From: Litoditis marina
Lineage: Eukaryota; Nematoda; Chromadorea; Rhabditida; Rhabditidae
Direction: 5' to 3'
DNA length: 64,000 nt
Assembly (NCBI GenBank): GCA_964036275.1
Contig: OZ038434.1
Coordinates: 12,065,259-12,129,258 of the forward strand
The position numbers and the translations under genes were made by a program. The notes under the pieces were generated by a model that searched no databases, was not told where the DNA came from, and saw nothing but the letters and a program-made list of their open reading frames with translations. Shown here piece after piece: positions 36,634 through 47,300 of the stretch; positions within the stretch are counted from its first letter, which is position 1; every line of letters begins with the position of its first letter.

Positions 36634-39600
36634 TTAGTAAGAAACCTCTACTGAAGTTTCATTCTCATTAGTCTGAGCTCATCGAATCACATAGTTCTCT
36701 CGTAACAAAGACTCTGTTTGTCAAAAGACAGTCACTCACATAAAAATACGTGCCGGCGACCGGGGTTCCCATGAGCCGTCCGGTGTCGGACCGGAGAAAC
36801 TCCGTCACGGATCTGTACTTGGAGTGGAGATCTACGGTGACCGAAACATACAATCGCGTCAGCGGATTCACGGTCTTGAACACGAGACATACCCAAAGCT
36901 TGCGAACTGAATTGAGATGTAACATTTTATGCATAATTCAACTATTTTTCGTGTTGGTGTAAAATGAAAGGTTACCCTTAATACAAGAAGAAACTCAAGA
37001 ACCAAGGTATTACACTTGTACACGTTTCATACGAGATACCCTTTAGGTAACTTCATGTCTCGCTAAGAGTAACGACGTGAAAATGTTCGTAGCTACTTAT
37101 TTGCGAAAGTACGGTAGACGCGTTCCTGAAGCTAGGTGAACTACAAAGAATGAGAACTTATGATTAAGTTAATGTGCTCAGTAAGAGATGTACTCCTAGT
37201 GTCCTAGTGACACAATTATATTTTGTTCAAAGAAAATAACCTAATGAGAACTTAGTTCGTTAGGGCATCCAAAATTTTGAAGAAGAATGAAAAATAGTCA
37301 GTTGCGACAGAAAAGTGTTAACGCACATTCTTTGTTTTTAGTTGGTCGATTCGGGTTCTCTATATTCGTCATTGGGTTTGCTTTGAATATTTTCTTCGAG
37401 ATGAAACCTCCGTCCGGGATTGGCTCTTCCAGGTCAATCAATTTGCCTTCTTTCGATGGTCGGTCATAGTACAACTGCATCGTTTCCGTGGCGCTCAAAG
37501 GGTCTGCAGATAGTTGCTATTATGACCCGGGATGATACTTCGGTAATTTGATTGTTTTCGAGAGTGGATGTGAAATGGTGAACCACTATAACTCTAAATA
37601 TTCATGGCGAAAGTACACGTACTGTTCAGCTGCATGTAGTTTGCAAATGGTTGTTCACAATATATAAAACATTTCCGTGAAAAGTGGAGATTCAAAAGCA
37701 GCTGCGACTCAAGTATTGCAACATTTTGAAGTTTGACCTGTTCTACACTTTACGCCTTTCACGTCAAAACACCACTTACCGAAGAGAAGCACATGCAAAT
37801 AGCTTCCTTGCGCTTGTTCGGAGAACAACTTCACACTTTTCAGGTAAGCTGGATCGTAGAGTTTGTATGGAGACAGTACAAAATGGTCCCCGATTCGGAT
37901 CTCGGGAGCGTGCATTCTGGCTGATGTGTGCACATTCAGAGTCACCTGAAGGACCAACACCAAAAATCAAATGTAAGAAAAGCAATATGATAATTGGTAA
38001 TCAAACTGGTTAGAAATTGAAACAGATACAATGCCCTATCCCGAATGTGGCGAAATTTTTCATTTCCATTTAGTATCAAATACTTTCAACCGGAGTTTGA
38101 CGCACCCTCATGCTGTGAACTATAGTATTTAATTATTGTTTTAGTTAGCGGATTTCGACGGTAAGATTGAAATTCTTAACGGTTTTGTCAAATATCACGA
38201 CAACTCACGTATTCAACGGCGGACATTGGCGGGTTTGGCACTATTCTAGGAGAAATAGTCGCCTCTCTGAAATTGTTATGGATTTTAGAAGAGCTTTTGA
38301 ATGATTCTCGAGAATAAAATTGTCTTCACGTTTCACTATACAGTGTTCACGAACCATTACAACTGTTTCATTTTGCTAGGTGTCGTTTTTTGAACAGCAG
38401 GCAAACACATTCGTTGCGCATGCATGGCTGTATGAATAAATTCTGTTTCGAAGTCGTACTGGTCTGTATTCTGAATTTCGCTGTGTACGACGTATAGGAA
38501 CGGAAGATAGAATTAAAACTTAGAACTGATATTACAGTGGGAAAACGTACGTGAATACACTGGCAAACGAGTAGAGTGTGGACGTTTTGCAGCACAAAGA
38601 ACGAGCATCGGGTGGCAGGAGATGACCATTTACCGCTTCAACACACTATAAATAACGAATTAGCGAGAGAAAAACTTCGCCTCTCTCCAGGAAGTTTAGA
38701 AAAAAGGCAAAACATTTTTGACAAAAACGGCAAACGTATATGTTGCTCTGTGCTGTGTTTGTAGTTTGATTGGTTGATGTATGTGTGTACCATGGTGATA
38801 TAAGTGAGAAGACGCTCAAGGTGTTTTCGTGTCGTTCTGCAGTGTAGTTTTAATGTGATTCCACTTAGAAGAGTTTGTATGTGTGTTTGGTAATCAAACT
38901 ACAACTTAATTTTGATTTCCTTTTTAGCGTTTGAACACCTCCAGCACAATAATTTCATCCTTCTTGAAACATACCTTGTAGTTGTAGGGACAAATGTTCA
39001 CAATGGACGGATCGCACAACATGATTTGCGGCATTTTGTACGGCACGGCACCCGCTGGACAGACTGTAAATTATTCTCTTAAAGGGGCAGAACGGAAAGT
39101 TAACATGAAAGAGCTTATCAAGAGAAACCGATAAGTATTACTTTTAATTCGAACTAACCAACCTAATTTGTATACGGTTGGCACGTGTTTGCCTTTTTTG
39201 GCGCGCGCAACGTTATATTTAGGTACCCCGGGGTACCTAAACTAGCTTTCCTTTCTGTCCCCCTTCAATTGTGAGAATGAAAGTGTCTAACTCATTGTTC
39301 CAAAACCAGACTATGGTTCAGCGCTGTTCCATAACTTCTTGTGTTCAGGAGAAATATATTTATTTGTAACTCGCCTGGTTTGATTTGTTCGGGTGAGAGA
39401 TCTTCCAACTCAGTCGTGTCCTAAAAATACGGTTCAATTAAACAACAACTCGAACTAGAGATCAACTTATTCCCTGTGTTTTCCTATATACAAATATTTT
39501 CATAAGGTCGCCTATCTCCCGAGAAAACAAGAAATCAGAGGTCTCGATTGATTGAGCGATGTGGGGCGAGCTGTCGATGTTGATAAATTTTGCTAATTTG

Positions 39601-40266
39601 CCAGCAGATGAGAGTGTTTAGATCAAATACGCAGATGAGTTGGCCCTCACCCAATTGACTTTACGCTGTTCACAGTGGTATGACAAAACTTATGGAGAAC
39701 TAACCTGTATGACGTCACTACAGCATTTGAATGTCCGATCTCTGGAGGCGGCGCAGAATGGGTTGCGACCGGTACAGGTCAATGGATTGTTCGGTTGGCA
39801 GGGAACACCGTTTCCTGAAATCTTCTGGTTTTACAGTTTTAAATCCAATGTTATTAATTCTTTTTAGTGAACAGCACTGTATGTGACCCTATCACCTAAT
39901 TTAACGTACCTTCTTCATAGTCCGTACACTGAGAAAGAGTTGATACGTAGGTCAAATCGGGAGACTGCCAGCCCTCAGAGCAGTCTGTGAAACAAAATGT
40001 TATTCATAAGTGAGATGAATGAAAGTTGATTTTCCGATTTTGGGCCGTATGAAGCTGTTGGCATCAAATCACACAGTTTAACGTTTTATTTGAATATTAC
40101 TCATGTATGGTTTATTTTGACCAGAACAATGATGCCAAAGTAATCAATGTGTTTTTTCTCTATCTGTAATTGATGTTAGATTACCCGGTCTCTCTGGTGG
40201 GGGAATGGCCGGCTGGCTGTTACAATAGTGAAAAGCAAGGGCGAAGATCAGTCTCGGTGACCACAT
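36634..40266 (-). CDS. Secreted cysteine-rich protein X (about 386 residues), paralogue of the divergent neighbour
   Basis: Exons are 40266-40185, 39984-39910, 39814-39705, 39420-39375, 39063-38975, 38645-38551, 38323-38209, 37945-37780, 37503-37327, 36906-36740 and 36672-36634. Every phase closes. The ATG lies directly after TTTTCAG, as at a trans-splice site, and begins a signal-like MWSPRLIFALAFHY. Two cysteine modules follow: GVPCQPNNPLTCTGRNPFC with a later CCSD, then ICPxG-like VCPAGAVPYKMPQIMLCDP with CPYNYK and SLCCK. This spacing resembles lustrin-type cysteine-rich domains. The C-terminal half (PEIRIGDHFVLSPYKLYDP, LYYDRPSKEG, KLWVCLVFKT, DLHSKYRSVTEFL) matches protein Y but no family I know. 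Exon 39420-39375 ends at a GC donor. The last 12 residues are the least certain. Confidence 0.75.
39192..39262. repeat. CCCCGGGG palindrome repeat, copy 2
   Basis: GGCGCGCGCAACGTTATATT then TAGGTACCCCGGGGTACCTA lies in an intron of protein X. It matches 27636-27700 over roughly 65 bp. The core GGTACCCCGGGGTACC is a perfect 16-bp palindrome. Confidence 0.85.
39373..39375 (-). other. Probable GC-AG intron donor in protein X
   Basis: Exon 39420-39375 ends ATCAAACCAG followed by GCGAGT. The homologous exon of protein Y (ending at 42294) stops at the same residue (KP) and phase 1 with a normal GTAAGA donor. The next X exon starts in phase 1 with VCPAG, as Y does with ICPYG. The paralogue comparison therefore supports a GC donor. 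Confidence 0.7.
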
Positions 40267-41329
40267 CTGAAAATAGAAGTAAACTAACTTTCAAATACCA
40301 AGAACATCAGCCGAACCGGAGAACAAACGAATGAAAACACAAAAAAGAAACCAGAGAAGTACCGAGTAGATACTGGTGTGAACATGGAGCTGGGGGGTAC
40401 ATTCGAATAATACAGTAAAGGAGTAATGTCTTCACACCTTCGATGTGCTCCTAGGTTCTGACTCAGGTTTGATGCAGGTTCATCAAGGTCTCGAGGTTCT
40501 TGGGAAATACCAAATAGAGGTTGCGATGCTCCTCAGACAATTCCCAGCCAATTGGCCAGCCACTTTTTTATTGGCTGAGCGAGAGAGTGTGCAGGTCAGA
40601 GAGACCCAGATGTCTGCAGCCTCATTGACCTGCACACTCTCTCGCTTTTGTAGCTGGCCAATCGAAGAAAATTGGCGCCAATCGTTCTGAGTCATTTCAG
40701 TTCGAATATATCCCTATTTGAATACACGCTACTAATGTTCTTTTTCCATCATAAACTGAGATTCATAAAAAGTAAACACAAATTCAAGTATAAAGTGGAA
40801 AAATAACTATCAATTGTTGCGTGTTTTTGTAAATTCACGTAAAATAAAGAGAACCGTATATCTTAGAAGCGTGCTGAGTTCTGTTGGTGTAGATTGTCTC
40901 TTGGAGGTGTCATGCGCGGTATTGGGGGATTAGAATAGATCGTGACCGCCCAAAAAGGGTCACAATCACCAAATAGAAGGGACAATCACACTTGCACACA
41001 TGCAATTCTCCCGCATATCATCCCACAGAACTATCATCTCACTTTCATGATTTCCACCACAATTAGGTTTCTAATTGAATTGCCTTTTTGAATACATTGA
41101 ACTTTTGCATGATCTAATAGTACATAGAGTGTATCCTCATCCTGATTTGTTTTTAATTTGACTACATGGCATTCTGATTGAAAGTAGTTTATTATAGCGT
41201 GTGTAGAGATCAAACTACAACTGATATTTTTTTTAAGTTCATACCCTCTTTACCTGTATTTTGACCTATTACGCTGAGAGCGTAACATATTAATAGCATA
41301 ATTATCTATTTATCCTTTTTAGTTTCTCA
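40267..41329. promoter_or_regulatory. Shared divergent promoter region of paralogues X and Y
   Basis: The two ATGs face away from each other across 1,063 bp. A nested inverted repeat sits at 40551-40662. A trans-splice-like acceptor (CCTTTTTAG) lies at 41309-41322, 7 nt before the Y start codon, and TTTTCAG abuts the X start. No TATA-type or other specific motif could be assigned. Confidence 0.5.
40551..40662. repeat. Nested inverted repeat in the divergent promoter
   Basis: GCGAGAGAGTGTGCAGGTCA at 40579-40598 has its exact 20-bp reverse complement at 40626-40645. An outer pair, ATTGGCCAGC at 40551-40560 and GCTGGCCAAT at 40653-40662, is also exact. The loop is 27 nt. It looks like a small foldback element inserted upstream of gene X. 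Confidence 0.95.
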
Positions 41330-44300
41330 ATGAAACCTGCTCAACTTTCGTCTCTACTTATATTTTTTGTTTCCTGGATTGAAATACGCGGTAGCCAATC
41401 GAGACAACAAGACGACGAGTATGAAGAAAGTAGGTATTTTCAATACTTTATTTTTCATCGAAGCTATGCTCTAAGAAAATTGCTGGTTATTTCGGAATTG
41501 CTGCACGACATTACATTCGTATTGGACTGTTGTCCGCATCCTACACAACGGAGAAAAGTTTGTAAAATAAGAAAAACTAAGAAAAATCGAACACTAGCTG
41601 TGATGTGTATGTTCCGTTGCACGAAACCGTGTATAAATCAATTCAATTCAATAAAGTACGCAGAATTATGTTTACGGTGAATTATCTCCCGTGCTCCGCG
41701 TGCCCCCCAAAAAAAAGTCTTGAATCAGGGTCGAAACGGTTTTGAGTACATCTCTCACTGAGCACATTAACTTAATCATATCGGAAGATTGTTTTCAGTT
41801 TGTCCCTTTCCCTGGCAAACCCACGAACAGAACATTCTGGCTTCATACGCACAGTGCCGTGAGGTACAAGATGTTGGTGGGTGGTAACCAGGATAAATAG
41901 GTTTCATTTAGGTTTATTCTAGATGACAACCCGTGTTTTAATTTTGTTCAGACCTTACATTAGTAACCAAACTTGTTTTTTGGAGAATTACTTCTTCTGT
42001 AAGCACTTGTGGTTGTGTGCGGAAACACCATAAGGTTGGTGACAATATGAGAGAGAGTATTTTAAAACAATATAAAACTAAAAAAACCTTTAATCAGTAG
42101 AAATATACATTACTTCGTGACATTAGGTTCTGGAATGGTTTCAGGTGTACGATGTACTCCACACGATCCCATCGAGTGCACGGGACGCAACCCAACCTGC
42201 ATTTTCTCGAAGGAGACGTCCGACTATCGATGCTGCTCTGATGTTCCACAAGACCTGAGCAACCCACCCGGAGTTCCGGAACAGGTCAAACCAAGTAAGA
42301 CTTTTCGTTTTTCGACTATGTATCAGCAAAGATTCTATGTAGATGAATCGAGTTGAAAAAGTAAGAGTACAACCATTTATTGAATCAAACAAATTAACTA
42401 AAAAATGAAAGTGCAGCACATTTAGTATTCAATATTCAAATAAATGTGCTGTAACGACGCCATGAATTGAGTTTGAAGCATCTCCCTTAGCTGTATGTCA
42501 TACGAATAAGAATATAAAACGATCACAGGGACCCATTTTTCAAGTATTTCATGTCGGAAGACTTCCTGAACAATTCGATGAGGTACGGCATGAGCACGTG
42601 GTTCAAACTACAGATAATTGCTATTTCAGTTTGTGTATAATCAATGTTTATATAAAACTATTTGTAGTTTGTCCATACGGCTCCTCCTCCTATGATATTC
42701 CTTCTGTACTACTCTGCGACCCAACTGAGGACGATGCCTGTCCCGATGAATACACTTGCGAGCAGGTCAAAACATAACTCACTATGTAAAATAAAAATGT
42801 TACAAACAGGTTTATTTGTTTCCACAATACCGTAGCAGAGAAGGAGATACAACTGCACGAACTATTCTCACTAGCATCAAATAACCCTATAATGTTGCTT
42901 ATTGTCTTACAGGCGAGTGAAATAGGTCACAAAAGTAACGGACTTATGGACAGTTCATGAATATAACATGTTATTCTATGAGTTTCATATTGTTATGCAA
43001 CAACTTTGAACTGCAGGCAGTGAACCATCAAATGCTGACAACATACAACATGCACCTATGCTGTAAATCGACAACGCTAGATTCTTTTGAGAATGGTCAG
43101 TTTCTCTATTATCGAAAGGGTGAAACAATGTTCCAAAACACATGAACCCTGAAAATAATCACAAGTTCAGTAAGATTTACGGTAAATAATGGCTGGTTTT
43201 AACCACTATCTACCGATAACAAATGTGTATAACACTGACTTTTACGGAAATTTACTAAACTACTAGGAATTCATGATCATTATTTGTCAGTCACATTTAA
43301 TTGTTCCAGTCTTCTACGAAACAAAAGTAGGCATAAACAAAATGTCAGCCAACTTATCGATGCCGGTATTTTATGTGACGTCGCTTTCTCCTTCCATCAT
43401 ACCACACGCGCCCGGAAGTGGAATTGACTATGTGGGTTTTTGATGTACCAGGGGGCAAGCAGAAAAAGAAGTACAGAAAGTTGTTCGCTCCATGTTCCAA
43501 CATTTTCCACGTCAAAGGAAAGGGCAAGGCCGAATATTTGTATTTGCCGTCCTACGTACGGTACGCGTACAAGATGGAAAGAAACTTGGTTTCAATGAGG
43601 GTTCACGAATGTTTAACTTTAACTAACTTCAACATGTCTGACCAGGCCAGTACCATGTCAAATTTTCTCTGATAACATTCACCCTATTGCAGATTTTGTT
43701 GAACGAATACATACCATCCAAGGCACCACTACCTGAGATTCGTACTGGTGACCATTTTTCTATGCTGCCCTATCGGTTCAAAGAGCCTGTTTACTTACAA
43801 AAGGTAATTGGTATAACTGTAAACATGCATGATTCCGATTCGATCCAGGCAAATAATTTTGTTCCCATCTGCAGTGTTTAGTTTGATATCTGTACTTTTC
43901 TCACTTTCTGAGTGCTCTTGAAAAAGTGAATAAAAACAGAAGGCACTTACAAATTAACAATTTGACACCTAATTCCTTCAAAGTTTCTATGATGGACAAT
44001 GGTGCAGAACATTATTCGTGCCGATTCACCAAACATTTTAGTTTTCAATGTGTGTTCGTTGATAGTTTCTACGAAAACCACTCGATTTAAAAAAAAGTAA
44101 TTTCATGCACTATTTATATTGTAGGTAACCCTTCTCCACGAGCAGCTGCCTGGTTACTTTCATCATGTGCTGGTACTATTCAGTTAGTTTTTTGTTTGGT
44201 CCTTCTGCTCATTTGTGTTTTGAAGAGGAGTGTTGTTGCGGGTTCACATTTAGTCTTCTCAAGCAGTGTTATATTTCACTGAGTTCATAAAGTTTGCACA

Positions 44301-47300
44301 AGGTGGAAAAAGCAGAAACTGGGCATGCTGATCATACCTGTTTGTTGTTTGATCTCAGTACGTTTACGTCTGAGTATAAGACTTGGGATCTGTGGGAAGA
44401 GTGGAGGTGAATTGTGAACAGCTACACGGATTTAATCAACATCTAAGGCTAATTACACAGGCAACCGAGATGCATGCAACCAAAACGCAACCGCGTTGCA
44501 TGTGTAAAGACAGTTCGGTTGCTTTCCAAGTGCACCCAAAGCAACCAAATGGCATTAAAAACAGAAAAATGTCCAAAACTTTAGTGTTTGGTTGCAATTG
44601 AAAAGCAACCGAAAGCAACCGAATTTTCTTTACACATGCAACACGGTTACATTTTGGTTGCATGCAACCTGGCTGCATGTGTAAACCGCCCAACACAACA
44701 TCCACGCCGTTCGTGTTTGATTTCATGGGTCTAGCGGAACTCCTTTATGAGAAAATTACATGACGATAAAGACCGAACAATTGAGACTATTTGTACTAAT
44801 AATAAAATTTCCCGGACAAAAAGTATTAATAAGTGATATGATCCACTAGCTAATCTCCGAAAAAACATCAGAAGAATAGAGACATAGAGTAGAAACAAAT
44901 CTCGTAGAAAAACTTCAGAAGATTAGAAACATAGATAGAGAGTGCGTTAGCGATGTGAAGCGTTATGTTTTTCAGATCCGCACGGTAATCCAGAGTCCAT
45001 GAATCTCTACTACAATCGGCCATCGTCTCTCAGTCGAGAGATCAATTTGAGTGTCCCGGCATGGGACGAGGGGGTATTCTTCCGCAATATCAACCGAGTT
45101 CTCACTATTCAGAACGACAAGACCTCGACTAAACAAAGTGAGCGTCCCAACGATGGTACTTATGCCCGGTTTCGGGAAACCAACATGCGACTTCTCAAAC
45201 AAGCATTTGTTCTCTGCTTGCAAAATAGTGCACACAACGTAGGTTGGGATCAAAAAGGCGGTGTATGCCAGCATCACTCAGGTGTAGAGAAAATTTGTAG
45301 AGCAAATAATCATTTCTTCACAACAACTCAATTGTTTCTATTTTGAGAACAATCAGGGGAAGGGAGTACTGTTCTTTGAATTCGTTTGATATGGAAACCT
45401 TTCATTCTATACTTTCAGTAAGGAAGTTGTACATTGTGCTGGTGTTCAAGACGAAGGTACGGTTGACGAGGAGACACCCACAGTTCCATCTGGTTAGTGC
45501 AGGAGAGACCGGCAGGGAAATCCAAGCTGGTGCTCAAGTTTTTCAAATATTATGTTACAACGCGTAAATGTATTTTGGGAACATTCCAACCTTCGTTCTC
45601 ATTACATTTTGTCGAATTTATTTGTTTACTTATGCTAAAGCAAGACAAAATCACTTCATATTTCATACAAAATCATATTTTTGCCTGCCTAACTTCCAAT
45701 CACTTTCACGTAAAGCAGATCTCAGACATTGTGTCGGTAGTACCGCAGGACAATAGCCAAAATCGGAACTACCGCGCGACAATACCGGTACTACCGCAGC
45801 AGAATAACCGGCCGGGGCAGGGGGCCCTGTGAGCGGTACTACCGCCGGATAATATGTTATTGATTGATAATTGTTTTCAAACCGCCCTCCACTTCTCGCC
45901 TGCGCAACCGCTCGTCGGTCGGGTGTTCTCTTTATTTCTTTTCTTCCTATGTTGTAACCTCTTACTTTGAACTTCAATTAGAATGAATTGATTAGTGTAG
46001 AGTATTATTCACATGTGCTTGGTGATAGGTAGAGTTAAGTTTTATTTGGTTTAAATTTCGTACTTTTAGAGCTATTTCTGAAAATTTCAAACTAATATGT
46101 AACATATTGAAAGTGAAATCCTAGTCTTTTTAACTAGTAGTAAATTTGGTTGTTTTATGCCAATTTTCGAACAGACATCTCTCACTTACACGTAAATTAT
46201 CATTTTGTAAGAATTTCCGTTTCGTTAGTTGTTATGTTGTACGAAAGTGTGAATATAAACTCTTCTGTGTATATATAAATTTCAGATCAGTATCCATGGT
46301 TATCCAGATAGAAAGTCCATCTGTAGGGGAAAGCTTTGAGGTATGTGGTTAATGTAGTAAAACTAGAACATGCGCTGTCAAATCAGACAAAATCATCTTT
46401 CTGCCTTCCTCATACGATGTAGGATGATAAAACACGTATTGAACATTTCAGTAAACATCAAACGTTGAGAAATAATTCAAAATACATAGGAAGGAAACTC
46501 CTGAAACGTTTTAATATAAGTTTTATTTGGTTTTCCGCGTGTGTAGTTTGTAGTTTACAGAAATTGTTGTAGCCCACGCCATTCCTTTTGATATTCTGCA
46601 TTTAGATTAGTGACAGAACTTATGCTGGGGTTGCGGATAAAACTCAAACATGGGCAAACATTTTAAAGCTTGTTTCAGCTTCAGAACAGCACTGTAATGG
46701 GTCATGTATGTGTGAAACGCACTTTATCATTCATTTTCTAGGGAGGTGGACATCTCCGTGGAAGATGAAACTTCCGCACTTTTCAATGGATCGGATGGCG
46801 GGAATCTGGTGCAGGTAAGAAACCAAGCTTTTTTCTACTTTATAACCTTTCCTATCTGCAAAAAAAAAACACAAAAAGTGAACAAGAGATGGACGTAAAA
46901 ATAAACTTTAGTAGCGGTCGGTGCACACGTTACTCGGACAAAACTTGACGTTTCACGTTTTCGTATGTCAGATACGTATCGTTTGATTGATATTGACCAA
47001 ACCTTGTTGGTTGTAGTTTGATCACGAAACACGACATTGGTCCGAATTTCTCATAGAAAACTGCGAGATCAGACTACAAACATAGTGAGATAGATTAACA
47101 TACACTGTACTGGCTTGCCATGGAAAGTGCGATCCTGGTTTCAGCTCATCGCAGATAAACATAGTCAACCGGTTACTGTAAATGGGCCCTTGTGAAAGAA
47201 ATGGAGTATATACTGCCATATTGGAAAGTGTTGATTTATCCGTAGTGGTACAGATTAAACCGAAAACTGTCACAGCTCATCTTTTGTCAAACACCCGCAC

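Noticed and set aside
44972..45277. 101-residue minus-strand frame opposite gene Y
   Set aside because: It is antisense to exon 44976-45137, which is conserved with protein X in the other direction.
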